A program made the position numbers and the translations under genes. From NCBI RefSeq assembly GCF_900109605.1, contig NZ_FOAM01000006.1, positions 62,001 to 126,000 of the forward strand: a stretch of DNA of 64,000 bases, read 5' to 3'. The stretch's first letter is position 1; each line of letters opens with the position of its first letter. Source of the DNA: Xaviernesmea oryzae. GTDB lineage: Bacteria > Pseudomonadota > Alphaproteobacteria > Rhizobiales > Rhizobiaceae. Shown piece by piece: positions 35,396 through 45,587 of the stretch. The notes under the pieces are model-generated. The model made no database searches and was not told where the DNA came from. It saw only the letters and a list, made by a program, of their open reading frames with translations.

Positions 35396-36895
35396 ATGGC
35401 AAAAAAGACCTCTGTGGACGTGAAGGAACCTGCCGTCCCGGAAGCGCCCGCGGTGACCTATCCGGTCTATGGCGAAATCACCGGCCCGATCGTCATGATC
35501 GGCTTCGGCTCGATCGGCCGCGGTACCCTGCCTTTGATCGAACGCCACTTTAAATTCGACAAGAGCCGCCTGATCGTCATCGAGCCGCGCGAGGAAGCCG
35601 CCGATGTCGAGATCATGAAGAAGCATGGCGTGCGCCACCTCAAGGCGCATGTGACCAAGGAAAACTACAAGGATATCCTGAAGCCGCTTCTGACCGAAGG
35701 CGAAGGCCAGGGCTTCTGCGTCAATCTCTCGGTCGATACCTCCTCGCTCGACCTGATGAAGCTCTGCCGCAAGCTCGATGTTCTCTATATCGATACGGTG
35801 GTCGAGCCTTGGCTGGGCTTCTACTTCGATAAGGACATGGACAATTCCGAGCGCACCAACTACGCGCTGCGCGAAACCGTGCGCAAGGAAAAGGAAAAGA
35901 ACCCGGGCGGCACCACCGCCGTGTCCTGCTGCGGCGCCAATCCGGGCATGGTCTCCTGGTTTGTCAAGCAGGCGCTGGTCAACATCGCCAAGGACACCGG
36001 CCTCTCCTTCGACGAGCCCGCGCAGGACGATCGCGAAGGCTGGGCCAAGCTGATGAAGAAGGTCGGCGTCAAGGGCATCCACATTGCCGAGCGTGACACC
36101 CAGCGCACCAAGAACCCGAAGCCGCTCAACGTCTTCTGGAACACCTGGTCGGTCGAAGGCTTCATTTCCGAAGGCCTGCAGCCCGCCGAGCTCGGCTGGG
36201 GCACGCATGAAAACTGGATGCCGAAGAACGCCCAGAAGCACAAGAAGGGCAACAAGGCAGCCATTTATCTGGAGCAGCCGGGCGCCAACACCCGCGTGCG
36301 CACCTGGTGCCCGACCCCCGGCCCGCAATATGGCTTCCTGGTGACGCATAACGAGTCGATCTCGATCGCCGATTTCTTCACCGTCCGCGACAAGGACGAC
36401 GAAGTCAGCTACCGCCCGACCTGCCATTACGCCTACCACCCGGCCAATGATGCCGTGCTCTCGCTGCACGAAATGTTCGGCAATGGCGGCAAGGCGCAGC
36501 CTGTTCTCCACGTTCTCGACGAGAACGAGCTGGTCGACGGCATCGACGAACTCGGCGTGCTGCTCTATGGCCACGAGAAGAACGCCTATTGGTACGGCTC
36601 GCGCCTCTCGCTGGACGAGACCCGCAAGATCGCACCCTACCAGAACGCCACCGGACTTCAGGTGACCTCGGCCGTCCTGGCCGGCATGGTCTGGGCGCTC
36701 GAAAACCCGACCGCCGGCATCGTCGAAGCCGACGAGATGGATTACAAGCGCTGCCTCGAGGTGCAGACGCCCTATCTCGGCCCGGTCGAAGGCCATTACA
36801 CCGACTGGACCCCGCTCGATGGCCGCCCGGGCCTCTTCCCGGAGGATATCGACGAGAAGGATGCCTGGCAGTTCCGCAACATCCTGGTCCGCTAA
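35396..36895 (+). CDS. hss: Homospermidine synthase
   Basis: NAD-dependent condensation of two putrescine molecules to sym-homospermidine, the main polyamine of many rhizobia. 499 residues; MIGFGSIGRGTLPLIERHF is the N-terminal Rossmann motif, followed by VIEPREEA, AVSCCGANPGMVSWFVKQAL, FWNTWSVEGFISEGLQPAE and RPTCHYAYHPANDAVLSLHE. It is preceded by an AAGGAGCG site and a 140-base leader and followed by a terminator, so it is monocistronic. No ornithine decarboxylase lies next to it. Confidence 0.96.
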   Translation: MAKKTSVDVKEPAVPEAPAVTYPVYGEITGPIVMIGFGSIGRGTLPLIERHFKFDKSRLIVIEPREEAADVEIMKKHGVRHLKAHVTKENYKDILKPLLTEGEGQGFCVNLSVDTSSLDLMKLCRKLDVLYIDTVVEPWLGFYFDKDMDNSERTNYALRETVRKEKEKNPGGTTAVSCCGANPGMVSWFVKQALVNIAKDTGLSFDEPAQDDREGWAKLMKKVGVKGIHIAERDTQRTKNPKPLNVFWNTWSVEGFISEGLQPAELGWGTHENWMPKNAQKHKKGNKAAIYLEQPGANTRVRTWCPTPGPQYGFLVTHNESISIADFFTVRDKDDEVSYRPTCHYAYHPANDAVLSLHEMFGNGGKAQPVLHVLDENELVDGIDELGVLLYGHEKNAYWYGSRLSLDETRKIAPYQNATGLQVTSAVLAGMVWALENPTAGIVEADEMDYKRCLEVQTPYLGPVEGHYTDWTPLDGRPGLFPEDIDEKDAWQFRNILVR

Positions 36896-36916
36896 ATCGG
36901 CCTGACCCAATCTGAC

Positions 36917-36968
36917 GGGGTCGGTTCCAAAGCGTGGCGCGAGCCCGCTGCGGGGCCGGCCCCTTTTT
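36917..36968 (+). terminator. Rho-independent terminator of hss
   Basis: GGGGTCGG pairs with CCGGCCCC (one T-G pair) around a loop that can form a smaller hairpin; followed by TTTTT. Confidence 0.65.
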
Positions 36969-37132
36969 CATGTCGGTGCCTGCCTTCTGGCGCATCGCCG
37001 CAGGGGGCCCTCGTCCTGATAAGCCTCTGTGCCATATTGCTTTCGAAGGCTGCATTCGGCATGGTTCGTCGGAAGGGCCCTGACAGGCCAGGGGGCGCGG
37101 ATCGGCAAGCCCCGCAGGAGAGACTTGAAAGC

Positions 37133-37510
37133 ATGACACGTATCGCCACCTGGTTCACTCTTTCGCTGGCTGCGCTGGCCGCCTCCTGTCAATCCGCGCC
37201 GCAAGAGGTCTATCGTCCGGTCTACGGCACGGCACCGGCCACGCCCGCAGGTGTAGATGGCGCCTGGGTCGATCCGAACGGCATTGTCTCCACCTTTGCC
37301 GGTGGCACCTTTACCACCCGCACGACCGACACCAACCAGGTGCTGGCCTCCGGCAGCTACACCAACGTCACGCCGCAGCTGGTCGAGATCAACATGACCT
37401 CCATGGTTCGCAAGACCCAGTCCAAGGTCAATTGCGCGCTTGCCACGCCAAGCCAGCTGAATTGCACGACAGACTCCGGCTCCCAATTCTCGCTCACCCG
37501 CCGCAGCTGA
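37133..37510 (+). CDS. omp10: Omp10-type outer-membrane lipoprotein
   Basis: 125 residues. Signal peptide [11 protein letters not shown] ends in a lipobox with Cys19 (AASC). Mature segments [39 protein letters not shown]-like [24 protein letters not shown] and FSLTRR match Brucella Omp10 closely as I remember it. It is an outer-membrane lipoprotein conserved in Hyphomicrobiales; its role is structural or unknown. The ATG at 37133 directly precedes the signal peptide. Confidence 0.9.
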   Translation: MTRIATWFTLSLAALAASCQSAPQEVYRPVYGTAPATPAGVDGAWVDPNGIVSTFAGGTFTTRTTDTNQVLASGSYTNVTPQLVEINMTSMVRKTQSKVNCALATPSQLNCTTDSGSQFSLTRRS

Positions 37511-37781
37511 ACGATAACATCGTGACGTCGCTGGCGTCGGCGCGAGCATAATCGCTTGTGCTCAATAGGCGTGCGCGGATGAGCCGCCGCTCATATGAAC
37601 GTTTCGCGACGTCGGCAAATTCCGCTTGATGTCTTCCGATGGGAATGAAACCATTCCGCCAGACGGACTGGACACGCTGCGCGAGAACCACGCCGGCGAA
37701 GACAGCGTTCCCGCAGCCCGGCTGCGGGCGCCTCAGCCAGGCAAGACCGTCCTGTGATTAGGAACGACCTTGGAGACGACC

Positions 37782-39863
37782 ATGACAAAAACCCTTCGAA
37801 CCGGGTTTCTCGCCGCCTCGCTTCTGTCCCTGTCCTCGGGCGCGGCCTTCGCGGACTACACGCTCGAAATTCTCCATATCAACGACTTCCATTCGCGCAT
37901 CGAAGCGATCAACAAATTCGATTCCACCTGCTCGGCCGAGGAAGAGAGCAAGAATCAATGCTTCGGCGGCGCGGCCCGGCTGAAGACGGCGCTCGACCAG
38001 CGCCGCGCGGCGCTGGCCGGTCAGAACGTGCTGGTGCTCAATGCCGGCGATAATTTCCAGGGCTCGCTCTTCTACACGACCTACAAGGGTACGGCCGAGC
38101 TTGAGATCGTCAATGCGCTGAAATTCGACGCGATGACGCTTGGCAATCACGAGTTCGACGATGGCGAGAAGGCGCTCGCGCCCTTCCTCGACAAGGTGCA
38201 GTTCCCGGTCGTCTCGGCCAATGTCGAGATCAAGCCCGGTTCGGCGCTTGGCGACCACGTCAAGCGCTCGACCGTGATGGAGATCGGCGGCCAGAAGATC
38301 GGCATCGTCGGCGCGACGACGGTCGATACGCCGGAACTCGCTTCGCCAGGCCCCAATGTCGCCTTCAAGGACGACGTCGCCGCCATCACGGCCGAAGTGC
38401 AGGCGCTGAAGGCGCAAGGGGTCAACAAGATCATCGCGCTGACTCATGTCGGCTATCACCGCGATGTCGATGTGATCGCCAAGATTCCCGACGTGGACGT
38501 CGTCGTCGGCGGCCATTCGCATACGCTGCTGTCCAACACGGACCCTAAGGCGGCCGGCCCCTATCCGACGCTGTCGGACAATCCCGGCGGCTACAAGGTA
38601 CCGGTGGTGACGGCGGCCTCCTACAGCAAGTATCTGGGCGATATCGTCATCACCTTCGATGACAATGGCGTGGTGAAAAGCGCCAAAGGCGATCCGATCC
38701 TGCTGGATTCGAGCTTCACCCCCGATTCGGGCATGACAACGCGTATCGCTGAACTGGCCAAGCCGATTGCCGATCTGCGCGCCAAGGTCATCGGCGCCAG
38801 CGAAGGCCCGATCGAAGCAGCGCGAGAGGTTTGCCGCGCCAGAGAGTGCTCGATGGGCAATCTGGTGGCCGACGCCATGCTCGACCGTGTCAAAGGCCAG
38901 GGCATCTCGATCGCCGTACAAAATGGCGGAGGCCTTCGCGCCTCGATCGACGGAGGCGAAGTGACGCAAGGCGAGGTCATCACCGTCCTGCCGTTCCAGA
39001 ACACGCTCGCTACCTTCCAGTTGAAGGGTTCGGATCTCCAGGCGGCACTTGAAAACGGTGTCAGCCAGATCGACGACGGCGCCGGCCGCTTCCCGCAAGT
39101 CTCGGGCCTGAAATACAGCTTCGACAAGTCGAAGCCTGCTGGCAGCCGCATCAGCGCCATCGAGGTCAAGGACGGCGATGGTTTCGTGCCGCTCGATCCG
39201 GAGAAGACCTATGGCGTGGTGACCAACAATTATATGCGCAGCGGCGGCGACGGCTACAGCATCTTCGCCAAGAATGGCCAGAACGCATATGATTACGGCC
39301 CGGATCTGGCCGATGTGACGGCCGATTTCATCGCCGCGCATTCGCCCTACAAGCCTTATACCGACGGGCGCATCACCGACCTGACGCCGGCGGATTACAA
39401 GCCGGCGCCGAAGCCGGAAACGACCGCCCCGGCCCCTGCGACGACGACGGCACAGGCCCCGGCAACGCCCACGCCTGCCGCTCCCGCCCCGGCAACGCCC
39501 GCGCCTGCCGCTCCCGCCCCGGCAACGCCCGCGCCTGCCGCTCCCACCCCGGCCGCACCGGCTCCGGCAGCGCCCACCGCGCCTGCGCCAGTCAATCAGC
39601 CGACGCCGGCTGCACCGGCATCGGCCGCTCCGGCTCCGGTTGCCCCAGCTCCGGTTGCTCCCGCAGCGCCTGCTCCAGCCGCAAGCCAACCCACCTCTGC
39701 CGGGCCGCGAACGCATGTGATCGTCAAGGGCGATACGCTCTGGGATCTTGCGCAAGAGACCTATGGGGATGGCGAGAAGTGGCGCGTGATCTTCGACGCC
39801 AATGGCAAGCCGGCGCCGCGCCGTCTGATCGTCGGCAAGGCGCTGGTCCTTCCGGCTCAATAG
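37782..39863 (+). CDS. Periplasmic 5'-nucleotidase with C-terminal LysM domain
   Basis: 693 residues. A signal peptide (TGFLAASLLSLSSGAAFA) leads into a UshA/NutA-like metallophosphatase domain with LEILHINDFHSRIE, NAGDNFQGS, TLGNHEFDDG and VVVGGHSHT, which bind two metals, and a 5'-nucleotidase C-terminal domain (LVADAMLDRV, VQNGGGLRASIDGG). An ~100-residue Ala/Pro linker with an exact 10-residue repeat follows, then a LysM peptidoglycan-binding domain (HVIVKGDTLWDLAQETYGD). ATG at 37782 with GGAG seven bases upstream. It should degrade extracellular nucleotides while tethered to the wall. A terminator follows. Confidence 0.92.
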   Translation: MTKTLRTGFLAASLLSLSSGAAFADYTLEILHINDFHSRIEAINKFDSTCSAEEESKNQCFGGAARLKTALDQRRAALAGQNVLVLNAGDNFQGSLFYTTYKGTAELEIVNALKFDAMTLGNHEFDDGEKALAPFLDKVQFPVVSANVEIKPGSALGDHVKRSTVMEIGGQKIGIVGATTVDTPELASPGPNVAFKDDVAAITAEVQALKAQGVNKIIALTHVGYHRDVDVIAKIPDVDVVVGGHSHTLLSNTDPKAAGPYPTLSDNPGGYKVPVVTAASYSKYLGDIVITFDDNGVVKSAKGDPILLDSSFTPDSGMTTRIAELAKPIADLRAKVIGASEGPIEAAREVCRARECSMGNLVADAMLDRVKGQGISIAVQNGGGLRASIDGGEVTQGEVITVLPFQNTLATFQLKGSDLQAALENGVSQIDDGAGRFPQVSGLKYSFDKSKPAGSRISAIEVKDGDGFVPLDPEKTYGVVTNNYMRSGGDGYSIFAKNGQNAYDYGPDLADVTADFIAAHSPYKPYTDGRITDLTPADYKPAPKPETTAPAPATTTAQAPATPTPAAPAPATPAPAAPAPATPAPAAPTPAAPAPAAPTAPAPVNQPTPAAPASAAPAPVAPAPVAPAAPAPAASQPTSAGPRTHVIVKGDTLWDLAQETYGDGEKWRVIFDANGKPAPRRLIVGKALVLPAQ
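39456..39545 (+). repeat. Three 30-bp tandem repeats in the nucleotidase linker
   Basis: Three successive 30-bp units (39456, 39486, 39516) encode the peptide APATPTPAAP / APATPAPAAP. They differ at one or two bases, so unit number is likely to vary between strains. Confidence 0.9.
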
Positions 39864-40246
39864 GCCGAGCACGTAGCGGCACAGGCCGCCACGTGGACAA
39901 TAGGTCGCAGGCCAAACTGGCCGAAATTGCCGGTCCGGGCTTTTCCGGGCCGGTTGCCGTTTTTACATCCATCCGGCAGGTGTACGCGTAATGGCGGGCG
40001 GCGGCCTTGAGATGGATGCGTGGAGAAAAAACGCCGGCGCACCCCATCGGATCAGGATCTTGCACACGATCCGAAAAACCTTCACTGCCCTGGTTTCGGC
40101 CGGACAGGCGGCATGGCCGCACAACGAGACGATGTGGCGCTGAACGGGTTTCCTCGGAAACAGCCGAAGGCGCCAGAACCCCTCTGGCCGATGGCGCGCC
40201 TCGACGCGTTGACCCAAGGCCGGAGAGCCGAGACAGGATCCTTCGC
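39864..40246. other. Intergenic region before hemH
   Basis: 383 bases without a supported gene. It holds the nucleotidase terminator and, further down, a sequence around 40069-40105 (GATCCGAAAAACC ... GGTTTCGGCC) reminiscent of the dispersed rhizobial palindrome. Confidence 0.4.
39930..39964 (+). terminator. Rho-independent terminator of the nucleotidase gene
   Basis: CCGGTCCGG / CCGGGCCGG 9-bp stem with one T-G pair, loop GCTTTT, then TTGCCGTTTTT. Confidence 0.7.
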
Positions 40247-41344
40247 ATGAACCCAGCTTCCACGACCCCCTCTTCGACCAGCGGCGCCACCATCAATCCC
40301 TTTTCCGGCGCCCCCTCGCCCACGGGCGTGAAGCCTGCCAGCCACCCGCCGGTCAAGCACGGCCGCGTCGGCGTTCTGCTGGTCAATCTGGGCACACCCG
40401 AGGGAACGGACTATGCGCCGATGCGGCGCTATCTCAAGCAGTTCCTCACCGACAAGCGCGTCATCGAGTGGTCGCGGGTGTTCTGGTATCCGATCCTCTT
40501 TGGCATCGTGCTCAACACCCGCCCCGGCAAGGTGGGCAAGGCCTATCAGAGCATCTGGAACACCGAGCGCAACGAGAGCTTCCTGCGCACCTACACACGG
40601 TCCCAGGCGGAGATCATGGCGCAGGCGTTTCAGTCGCAGACCAATGTCGTGGTCGATTGGGCGATGCGCTACGGCAATCCCTCGATCGAATCGCGCATGC
40701 AGGCGCTCCAGGCCGAAGGCTGCGAGCGCATCCTGGTCTTCCCGCTCTATCCGCAATATGCGGCCGCCACCACGGCAACGGTCAATGACGAGGCTTTCAA
40801 GGCGCTTCTGAAGATGCGCTGGCAGCCGGCCCTGCGCACCGTGCCGCCTTATCACGACGACCCCATCTATATCGATGCGCTGGCCAATTCGATCACCCGC
40901 CATCTCGCCACGCTGGACTGGGAGCCGGAGGTGGTGATCACCTCCTTCCACGGCATCCCGCAATCCTATTTCAAGAAGGGCGACCCCTATTACTGCCAGT
41001 GCCAGAAGACCGCGCGGCTGCTGCGCGAACGGCTGGGCTGGTCGAAGGACAAACTGCAGGTCACCTTCCAATCCCGCTTCGGGCCAGAAGAATGGCTGCA
41101 GCCCTACACGGACAAGACGGTGGAAGCGCTGGCGGCACAAGGGGTGAAACGGATCGCGGTGGTCAATCCCGGCTTCGTGTCCGACTGCCTGGAAACGCTG
41201 GAGGAAATCGCCGAACAGGCGGCCGAGAGCTTTCACCATGCCGGAGGCGAGAAATTCGCCCATATCCCCTGTCTGAACGACAGCGCCGATGGCATGACGG
41301 TGCTCGAACATGTCGTGCGTCGGGAGCTGGCTGGCTGGGTCTGA
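40247..41344 (+). CDS. hemH: Ferrochelatase
   Basis: Inserts ferrous iron into protoporphyrin IX, last step of haem synthesis. 365 residues, starting at an ATG with AGGATCC upstream. Signatures are GVLLVNLGTPEGT, FLTDKRVIE, ILVFPLYPQYAAATTATV, the catalytic His in ITSFHGIPQSY and VVNPGFVSDCLETLEEI. The first ~35 residues are a low-complexity Ser/Thr/Pro extension not usual in the core family. It is followed after 85 bases by the beta-barrel gene. Confidence 0.95.
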   Translation: MNPASTTPSSTSGATINPFSGAPSPTGVKPASHPPVKHGRVGVLLVNLGTPEGTDYAPMRRYLKQFLTDKRVIEWSRVFWYPILFGIVLNTRPGKVGKAYQSIWNTERNESFLRTYTRSQAEIMAQAFQSQTNVVVDWAMRYGNPSIESRMQALQAEGCERILVFPLYPQYAAATTATVNDEAFKALLKMRWQPALRTVPPYHDDPIYIDALANSITRHLATLDWEPEVVITSFHGIPQSYFKKGDPYYCQCQKTARLLRERLGWSKDKLQVTFQSRFGPEEWLQPYTDKTVEALAAQGVKRIAVVNPGFVSDCLETLEEIAEQAAESFHHAGGEKFAHIPCLNDSADGMTVLEHVVRRELAGWV

Positions 41345-41429
41345 GGTGGCCCGCGCAAGTAAGACTCGGTTAACCATAAATCCTTAGGGTCCGGAAAGAG
41401 TTTGTTCCTCGCATCCGGACCTTTCGGCC

Positions 41430-42965
41430 ATGGTGTCCCTCATCTCGACCTCGGCACGGCGCGACAGGCGCCTTGGCCGCTTGCTGGCGCTTCTGGCGCT
41501 CGCCGGCGTCGTGGTCGCGGGCCTCGAAAGCGAGGCGGCCCAAGCACAACAGATGCGCCAGCCATCCCCGGCCACGCCAGTCGACACGCCGGCGCCACCC
41601 TCCTCGGATGACGAGGACGGCGCCGACAATGGCCTCAGCACGGCAACGCTCCAGGCCGCCACCCAAGCCCGTGTGGCCGGCACTGGCGCGCGCGATGAAG
41701 ACGCGGCAAGCGATCTTTCCTCAGGCGGGCGCATCGGCAGAGCGGGCGACGCGCCGGCTGTCGGCGACGATCTGGCCCGCCTCAACCAGCGCGAGGGCAG
41801 CGTCGACGGGCTGCGCACGCGGCTTGATCCAACGCGCAACGATGCACCTGGCATCCGGCTCGGCACCTTCACCCTGAAGCCGTCGATCAACCAATCGATC
41901 AATGTAGAGAACCGGCGCGATGGTGCCAGCCGTGAGCATCGCGGCTATCTGGAAACCGGGGTGAACGCCACCTTGACCTCCGACTGGTCACGCCATCAGC
42001 TGACGGTGACAGGCCAGGGCGCGTGGCAGAAGAATATCTCCGGCGAAGGCGCCACCGACCCCTTCGTCGATATCGATGCGGACCTCCGGCTCGATGTCAG
42101 CCACCAGACCACGGCCCATCTAAAGGCCGGCTACCGGGTCGAGCGTGAAGATGCGTCCGATCCGAATGCCGTGGCGAATGCGACGACGCAATCGACCGTT
42201 CAGCAATTCTCACTGGGCTCCAGCATCGAGCATGATTTCGGCATCCTGCGCGGCTCTGCCCGGCTTGACGGGACGCGCTATGCCTATGGCGACGTCGAGC
42301 TCGACAACGGCACCACGCTCTCGCTGAAGGACCGCAATCGCAATGTCGGCGTGGCCACTGGCAGGCTCGGCTATGAACTTTCGCCGGCGCTCATTCCCTT
42401 CATCGAAGCCTCGCTGGGCCGCGGGCTCTACGACGAACGGCGCGACATATCAGGCTATGAGCGCTCCTACACCAGCTGGGGCGGGCGCGGCGGGTTGCAG
42501 GTCGATTTCGGCGAAAAGCTCGGCGGCGAACTGGCGCTCGGCTATGGTCATTACGGCTTTGACGACGGGAGGCTGAGAGACATCGGCGCGCTGACCGTCG
42601 ATGGGCTCGTCAACTGGTCGCCCCAGCGGGGTACCAACATCGCCACCAGCCTGACGACGGCGCTGGAGCCTTCGACGACCGCAGGGGAATCCGGCGCAAT
42701 CGCGTATTCGCTGACCAGCCGCGCCACGCGCGAGCTGCGCAATGCGCTGGTGGCGCGCCTGTCCGGCGGCCTGACCCTGCGCAACTATCCGTCGGGCTCC
42801 GCCACGCCGGACGAGCGCGTCTGGTTCGCGGGCGCCGGGCTCACCTGGGATATCAACCGCGCGCTGGCTCTGACCGGCGACATTTCCTATGAGCGCACCT
42901 TGCGCGACAGCGGAATCAATGCCGGCATCGCCAAGATCGGCATCGGCCTGACCATGCGGCGTTGA
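41430..42965 (+). CDS. Outer-membrane beta-barrel protein
   Basis: 511 residues. A basic start and hydrophobic stretch RLLALLALAGVVVAGLESEA act as signal peptide. An acidic low-complexity region follows to ~residue 140. Then come amphipathic strands of alternating polarity, such as HQLTVTGQGAWQKNI, TAHLKAGYRVERED and LGGELALGYGHYGF, and the C-terminal GIAKIGIGLTMRR. It matches the pattern of the BBP2-like beta-barrel family, common in rhizobia and of unknown cargo. It is monocistronic, ending at a hairpin shared with galU. Confidence 0.82.
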   Translation: MVSLISTSARRDRRLGRLLALLALAGVVVAGLESEAAQAQQMRQPSPATPVDTPAPPSSDDEDGADNGLSTATLQAATQARVAGTGARDEDAASDLSSGGRIGRAGDAPAVGDDLARLNQREGSVDGLRTRLDPTRNDAPGIRLGTFTLKPSINQSINVENRRDGASREHRGYLETGVNATLTSDWSRHQLTVTGQGAWQKNISGEGATDPFVDIDADLRLDVSHQTTAHLKAGYRVEREDASDPNAVANATTQSTVQQFSLGSSIEHDFGILRGSARLDGTRYAYGDVELDNGTTLSLKDRNRNVGVATGRLGYELSPALIPFIEASLGRGLYDERRDISGYERSYTSWGGRGGLQVDFGEKLGGELALGYGHYGFDDGRLRDIGALTVDGLVNWSPQRGTNIATSLTTALEPSTTAGESGAIAYSLTSRATRELRNALVARLSGGLTLRNYPSGSATPDERVWFAGAGLTWDINRALALTGDISYERTLRDSGINAGIAKIGIGLTMRR

Positions 42966-42984
42966 AAAGGCCCCCTAAACGAAA

Positions 42985-43008
42985 ACGCCCGGCGTTGAGG
43001 CCGGGCGC
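42985..43008. terminator. Terminator between the beta-barrel gene and galU
   Basis: CGCCCGGC / GCCGGGCG 8-bp stem; the minus-strand reading ends in TTTTC, the plus-strand one in a weak CTCTT tail. Confidence 0.65.
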
Positions 43009-43032
43009 TCTTACGTCTGTGATGCCGTTCGA

Positions 43033-43917
43033 TCAGAGGCCGGCGACCAGCGCCTTCAGCGGGCCTTCGACGGTGCCGCGAATATCGCCGCGGGCGAGGG
43101 CAAAGGCGACGTTGGCGAGGATGAAGCCATCCTTGGCGCCGCAGTCATAGGTTTCGCCACGGAAGTGATAGCCGGCGAACTGCTGGCTTTCGAGCAGCTT
43201 CAGCATGCCGTCCGTCAGCTGGATTTCATTACCGGCGCCGCGCTCCTGAGTTTCCAGGATCTTGAAGATCTCGGGCTGCAGGATGTAGCGGCCGTTGATG
43301 AAGAAGTTGGACGGTGCCGTGCCGGCAGCCGGCTTTTCGACCATCTGAGTGATCTTGAAGCCTTCGCCGATCGCGTCGCCCACGCCGACGATGCCGTACT
43401 TATGGGCGAGATCCGGCGCGCATTCCTCAACCGCGATGACATTGCCGCCGCTCTGCTGGTAGAGATCGACCATGCCCTTGAGGCAGCCCTTCTCGCCCTT
43501 CATGATCATGTCGGGCAGGAGAACCGCGAAGGGCTCGTCACCGACGATGTCCCGCGCGCACCAGACAGCATGGCCAAGACCGAGCGGCGCCTGCTGGCGG
43601 GTGAAGCTGGTGGTGCCGGCAGCCGGAAGAATGCCTTCGAGCAGCGTCAGCTCGGCCTTCTTGTTGCGCTCCCGCAGGGTCTGTTCCAACTCGGTCTGAA
43701 TGTCGAAATAATCCTCGATCACCGCCTTGCCGCGACCGGTGACGAAAACGAGATGTTCGATCCCGGCTTCCAAAGCCTCATCGACCACGTACTGGATCAC
43801 GGGCTTGTCGACGACGGTCAGCATTTCCTTCGGAACGGCCTTCGTTGCCGGCAGAAAGCGTGTGCCGAGACCAGCAACGGGGAACACGGCTTTTCGAACT
43901 TTACGCACGTCGGTCAT
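43033..43917 (-). CDS. galU: UTP-glucose-1-phosphate uridylyltransferase
   Basis: Makes UDP-glucose for exopolysaccharide, LPS and glucans; called exoN in rhizobia. 294 residues with [40 protein letters not shown], the [13 protein letters not shown] and IQLTDGM blocks, and the YDCGAKDGF substrate loop. Complete and of standard length. It starts at 43917 and is divergent from the lytic transglycosylase gene, with about 450 bases between. Confidence 0.96.
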   Translation of the reverse strand: MTDVRKVRKAVFPVAGLGTRFLPATKAVPKEMLTVVDKPVIQYVVDEALEAGIEHLVFVTGRGKAVIEDYFDIQTELEQTLRERNKKAELTLLEGILPAAGTTSFTRQQAPLGLGHAVWCARDIVGDEPFAVLLPDMIMKGEKGCLKGMVDLYQQSGGNVIAVEECAPDLAHKYGIVGVGDAIGEGFKITQMVEKPAAGTAPSNFFINGRYILQPEIFKILETQERGAGNEIQLTDGMLKLLESQQFAGYHFRGETYDCGAKDGFILANVAFALARGDIRGTVEGPLKALVAGL

Positions 43918-44369
43918 GGAATTCTCCGGAGTTTACAGAAAGGTGAGCAGAATTTGATGATGCAACCCGATTAGCACAGATGAATATGATATTCTAAGGG
44001 GGCGGGACAAAAAAACGCACGCACGTGCGAAAAGCTGCCAAGCTCATGTTTTCGATTGTTAATATTCATCCCTCAAGCGATCAATCGGCGTCGTTTGGTG
44101 CATTGCAGCGAAGTATAGGCGCACACGCTGTTCACAAGAGTAGACCTACGCAAAGTCTGGTGGGTTTTGCAAGCGCAGGCAACCATCCAAAATCCATGGT
44201 AAAGTGTTTGTTGACTTTCATGGTTTACGATCTCCCTCAGCCGGCCTGGAGGGCATCCTCAAGACAGCCCCGCTCCGTGCTGACAGCGTAAGCTCTGACT
44301 GCAGGCGCATTGCCGGCCTATCGGCCCCACGCTGAACATGCGATGAACGACATGGAAAGGACGCCGCCC
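43918..44369. other. AT-rich divergent promoter region of galU and the transglycosylase gene
   Basis: 452 bases with lower GC than the surroundings. Notable parts are CGCACGTGCG (44017-44026), the AT-rich TTTTCGATTGTTAATATTCA and a repeated TTT-CATGG/CCATGG motif near 44200-44230. No protein gene is supported. It may be an operator region for exopolysaccharide-type regulation. Confidence 0.4.
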
Positions 44370-45587
44370 ATGACCACCCGGAGAGCCCTTCTCGGCCGCA
44401 CCGCCGCCGCCCTGATCGCCGCGTCGATCTCCCTTGGCGCTGGCCCGTCGCTTGCCGATTCCGGCTTCCAGACGTGGATCAACAATTTCTATGCAGTCGC
44501 CGCCAAGGAAGGCATTACCCAGACGACCTATCGCAAGGCCTTTGCCGGCGTGCGCACGCCCGATCCCGATGTCATCCAGAAGGCTGCCTATCAGCCGGAA
44601 TTTACGACGAAGATCTGGGAATATGTCGATTCCCGCGTGAACCCTTTCACCCAGCGCACAGGCCAGGAAATGGCCGCCAAGCACAAGCGGACGCTGGATG
44701 CGCTGGAGCGTCACTATGGCATCGACCGCACAATCCTGCTCGCCATCTGGTCGATGGAGTCGAATTACGGCGCCGTGCTGCAGAAGGACGAGCGGCTGCA
44801 TTACGTGCCGCGCGCGCTGGCGACGCTGGCTTATGCCGATCCCAAGCGCGCCAAATATGCACGCACCCAGCTGATCGCAGCGCTGAAGATCCTGCAGAAC
44901 AGCGATGTCACCCCGCGCGAACTGGTCGGCTCCTGGGCCGGGGCGATGGGCCACACGCAGTTCATCCCGACGAGCTATCTGCTCTATGCGGTCGATGCCG
45001 ATGGCAATGGCCATCGCGATATCTGGAGTTCCGTGCCGGATGCACTGGCGACCGCGGCCAATCTCCTGAAGTCGAATGGCTGGCAGCCCGGACAGACCTG
45101 GGGCTATGAGGTGGCCGTTCCGGCATCGCTTGCCAAATATGCCGGCCAGACCAAATCGCTGAAGCAATGGGCCGAACTTGGCCTGCGCCGGCCCAACGGC
45201 AAAGCCTTCCGCGATGGCGGCCAGCGCGCCTCGCTGAAGCTGCCGGGCGGCGCCGGCGGTCCGGGCTTCCTGATGACCAAGAATTTCTTCGTGCTGAAGC
45301 GCTACAATGCTTCCGATTCCTATGCACTCGCCGTCGGCCTTCTGGCAGACGAGATTGCCGGCTATGGCGGCATGCAGCAGGCCTGGAACCGGCCGGACGG
45401 TTCGCTCGATGTGCGCCAGAAGATGGAAATCCAGACCCGTCTCAAGGAACTCGGCTATTACAATGGCGAGGTCGATGGCAACTTCGGTTCTGGCTCGAAG
45501 GCCGCGATCCAGGCTTTCCAGAATCAGGCCGGGCTGGAGCCGGACGGTGAGCCGACACAGCATGTTTTGCGAGCGTTGCGCCGCTAA
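44370..45587 (+). CDS. Lytic murein transglycosylase with peptidoglycan-binding domain
   Basis: 405 residues. The ATG at 44370 has AAGGA eight bases upstream; the N-terminus TTRRALLGRTAAALIAAS has a twin-arginine-like signal. The MltB-type catalytic domain contains LLAIWSMESNYGAVL, with the catalytic glutamate, and GSWAGAMGHTQFIPTSYL. A C-terminal PG_binding_1 domain is seen in IQTRLKELGYYNGEVDGNFG. It cleaves glycan strands in the periplasm. Two upstream ATGs (44343, 44352) are less likely. Confidence 0.9.
   Translation: MTTRRALLGRTAAALIAASISLGAGPSLADSGFQTWINNFYAVAAKEGITQTTYRKAFAGVRTPDPDVIQKAAYQPEFTTKIWEYVDSRVNPFTQRTGQEMAAKHKRTLDALERHYGIDRTILLAIWSMESNYGAVLQKDERLHYVPRALATLAYADPKRAKYARTQLIAALKILQNSDVTPRELVGSWAGAMGHTQFIPTSYLLYAVDADGNGHRDIWSSVPDALATAANLLKSNGWQPGQTWGYEVAVPASLAKYAGQTKSLKQWAELGLRRPNGKAFRDGGQRASLKLPGGAGGPGFLMTKNFFVLKRYNASDSYALAVGLLADEIAGYGGMQQAWNRPDGSLDVRQKMEIQTRLKELGYYNGEVDGNFGSGSKAAIQAFQNQAGLEPDGEPTQHVLRALRR

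Noticed and set aside
39456..39545. Short direct repeats as a CRISPR or mobile element
   Set aside because: They are in-frame tandem codons for a Pro/Ala linker, with no spacers.
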